From Gavia stellata (Eukaryota; Chordata; Aves; Gaviiformes; Gaviidae), in the NCBI RefSeq assembly GCF_030936135.1, contig NC_082600.1:5022001-5086000 (forward strand): a DNA stretch of 64,000 bases, written 5' to 3'. Below, one piece after another: positions 62,691-64,000 of this stretch (the stretch's first letter is position 1; the number at the start of each line of letters is the position of its first letter). Under the pieces are notes generated by a model that ran no database searches, was not told the DNA's origin, and saw only the letters and a program-made list of their open reading frames with translations. Made by a program: the position numbers and the translations under genes.

Positions 62691-63693
62691 CGAGTTTGGA
62701 GCAGAATTGCGTAGTTTTGGTTCCCTAGACATGGCCTTAGATGCAACCCATATGATGCAAAAGAGAATTATTGGGCAGAGCTTCAGAGAGGGTTTTTGTC
62801 TGTCTTTGAAAGAGGATAAAAGTGCATTTGTGCATCGGGTTGAATCCTGATAAAATACCTTCCTGGAATTGATGTTTCTGAAATACGATTTTGAGGTAAC
62901 GGCTTAAGGCTGTGAGAGCACCGGAGACAAATGCCTGGATTTTGCATAGCATAGTACTGGGCAAAGCTTAAACTCTTGTCATGCTAACTTTTTCTGGACT
63001 GCCATAGAACTGTTAAATCTGACCTATTCCTAAAAAGACAGCTGACTGTGCAGTCTGAGCCACATACAATTCTTTGTCTCTGCTTTTGACTTGAATGGAA
63101 AAGTAGTTTGTTTTTGCATTAAATCGAACTCAGCTGTCGCTGCCCCAAAGGGGGTCTGTTCTTGCAGGCTCTGCTTGGACTCTAGGCTCTCGCTGCATAT
63201 TGCTGCAAGCCCAGTAACTCGAATCAGGAAGATGGGAGGATGGTAACACACTAAAACAGATATTTCCTGACAGGTAAAATGTCTTGGGAAAGAAAATGTA
63301 ATACACTTTTTTAATGTTGATAGTTTTTGTAAGTTTGGGCTTGGTTGTGTTGGTTGTGACTGGGCCGATGGGATTGATTGTGTAGAGCGGCTCGGTATGG
63401 ATCCAACTGCAGCATTAAGCTCTTGGAATAACTTAAGGTGAAGTGATGGTGAATTTCAAAGAATTAAAGAGTACGAGGCCCCGTAGTTGGGGGGGAGTAG
63501 GGGAGTTGCCTCAGAGGGAAAGACCCAAACATGCTTTGCAAACTGGCCTGTGCATCGTGCACTGGAGCAGATCCACGCTTTGATAAGAACAATATGGGTT
63601 CTTCTAATGAGATGAACTGCATCACCTTTTTTTAAGGAGGTATTTATTCGTACGGGGGGGGGGGAAATGTTTTATTCCTGTGAAAATCTGTAG

Positions 63694-63774
63694 CTGATCA
63701 GAGTCTGGGTCTGCAAAGCACGGATCCTTTCTACGAGTGGGCGAAGCTCTTCCACCTGTATGCTTATGGTGAAG
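63694..63774 (+). other. Exon-like island with strong donor
   Basis: Ends GGTGAAG before GTAAGC. The acceptor is either TCTGTAG (exon from 63694) or GATCAG (from 63702). Two frames are open, one reading DPFYEWAKLFHLYAYGE. Possibly a 5' exon of the FBXO34 locus. Unproven. Confidence 0.25.
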
Positions 63775-64000
63775 GTAAGCACTCTTGCTTAGAGCAAGAG
63801 CTGGGCATCTTTTCTGCTAAGGTGGACTGCTGGCTGATAAAATGGAGTCTCTCACAGCTGTCTCAAACCCACAGTGCTGGATTCTGCTGTGAGTTGTTGA
63901 ACGGTTATATGCAGTTGTGTTCCCATTCTCCAGTAAAAAAGCTAATCCTGCATCTCAGAATGGTCTGTTTGCCTTCCTAGCGCTGTGCTTAGTATTTTGA

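Larger units (their letters stand above)
52731..64000. other. Probable FBXO34 first intron; no recognised coding exon
   Basis: More than 11 kb of AT-rich sequence with no CR1 element. Open frames such as 54231-54578 (-, 115 codons), 56969-57424 (+, 151 codons) and 55455-55805 (+) have no family resemblance. The known FBXO34 coding start was not found. Exon-like islands at 59239, 62599 and 63694 are listed separately. Confidence 0.4.

Overview
The window reads as a vertebrate, almost certainly bird, nuclear genome segment. Introns are AT-rich with GT-AG splice sites. There are CpG-rich promoter islands and several 5'-truncated CR1 non-LTR retrotransposons, which are the dominant avian LINE. 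The gene order (MAPK1IP1L, LGALS3, DLGAP5, then a CpG island where FBXO34 is expected) matches the order I know for human 14q22 and its bird counterpart. The species cannot be fixed from sequence alone; the galectin-3 N-terminal repeat differs from the chicken protein as I remember it.

Layout. 1-~4.1 kb: the last two coding exons and long 3' UTR of MAPK1IP1L (+). 4.1-18.3 kb: intergenic sequence with five CR1 pieces, a (TTCCC)n tract, a GC-rich block and a ~0.77 kb G/C-skewed minisatellite. 18.4-20.9 kb: LGALS3 (galectin-3, +), all five coding exons, 256 aa. 21-23 kb: the short gap between convergent 3' ends. 23.3-45.5 kb: DLGAP5 (HURP, -), 18 coding exons that join in phase into an 851-residue protein, with a CR1 insertion in one intron. 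45.5-45.8 kb: the DLGAP5 promoter, carrying five CCAAT boxes and a CHR-like element, with an open frame pointing the other way. 45.8-51.4 kb: no recognisable gene. 51.4-52.7 kb: a strong CpG island, probably the FBXO34 promoter. 52.7-64 kb: no recognised coding exon, but two or three exon-like islands, best read as the start of the long FBXO34 5' intron.

The most interesting points: (1) MAPK1IP1L and LGALS3, adjacent and co-oriented, share an N-terminal module. It is a Pro/Gly/Tyr-rich phase 0-0 exon that starts with L-x-DAL and contains PPQGWP. This suggests the chimera-type galectin tail and MAPK1IP1L come from one duplicated exon. (2) DLGAP5 has an ordered array of same-strand CCAAT boxes, with two of the spacings at 32-33 bp, ending in a TTTGAA CHR-like element, a textbook G2/M promoter. 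(3) A perfect 17-bp tandem duplication sits inside a DLGAP5 coding exon and changes the reading frame locally. (4) The minisatellite upstream of LGALS3 has a ~128-130 bp higher-order period. No prokaryote-type mobile system, CRISPR or virus was seen.
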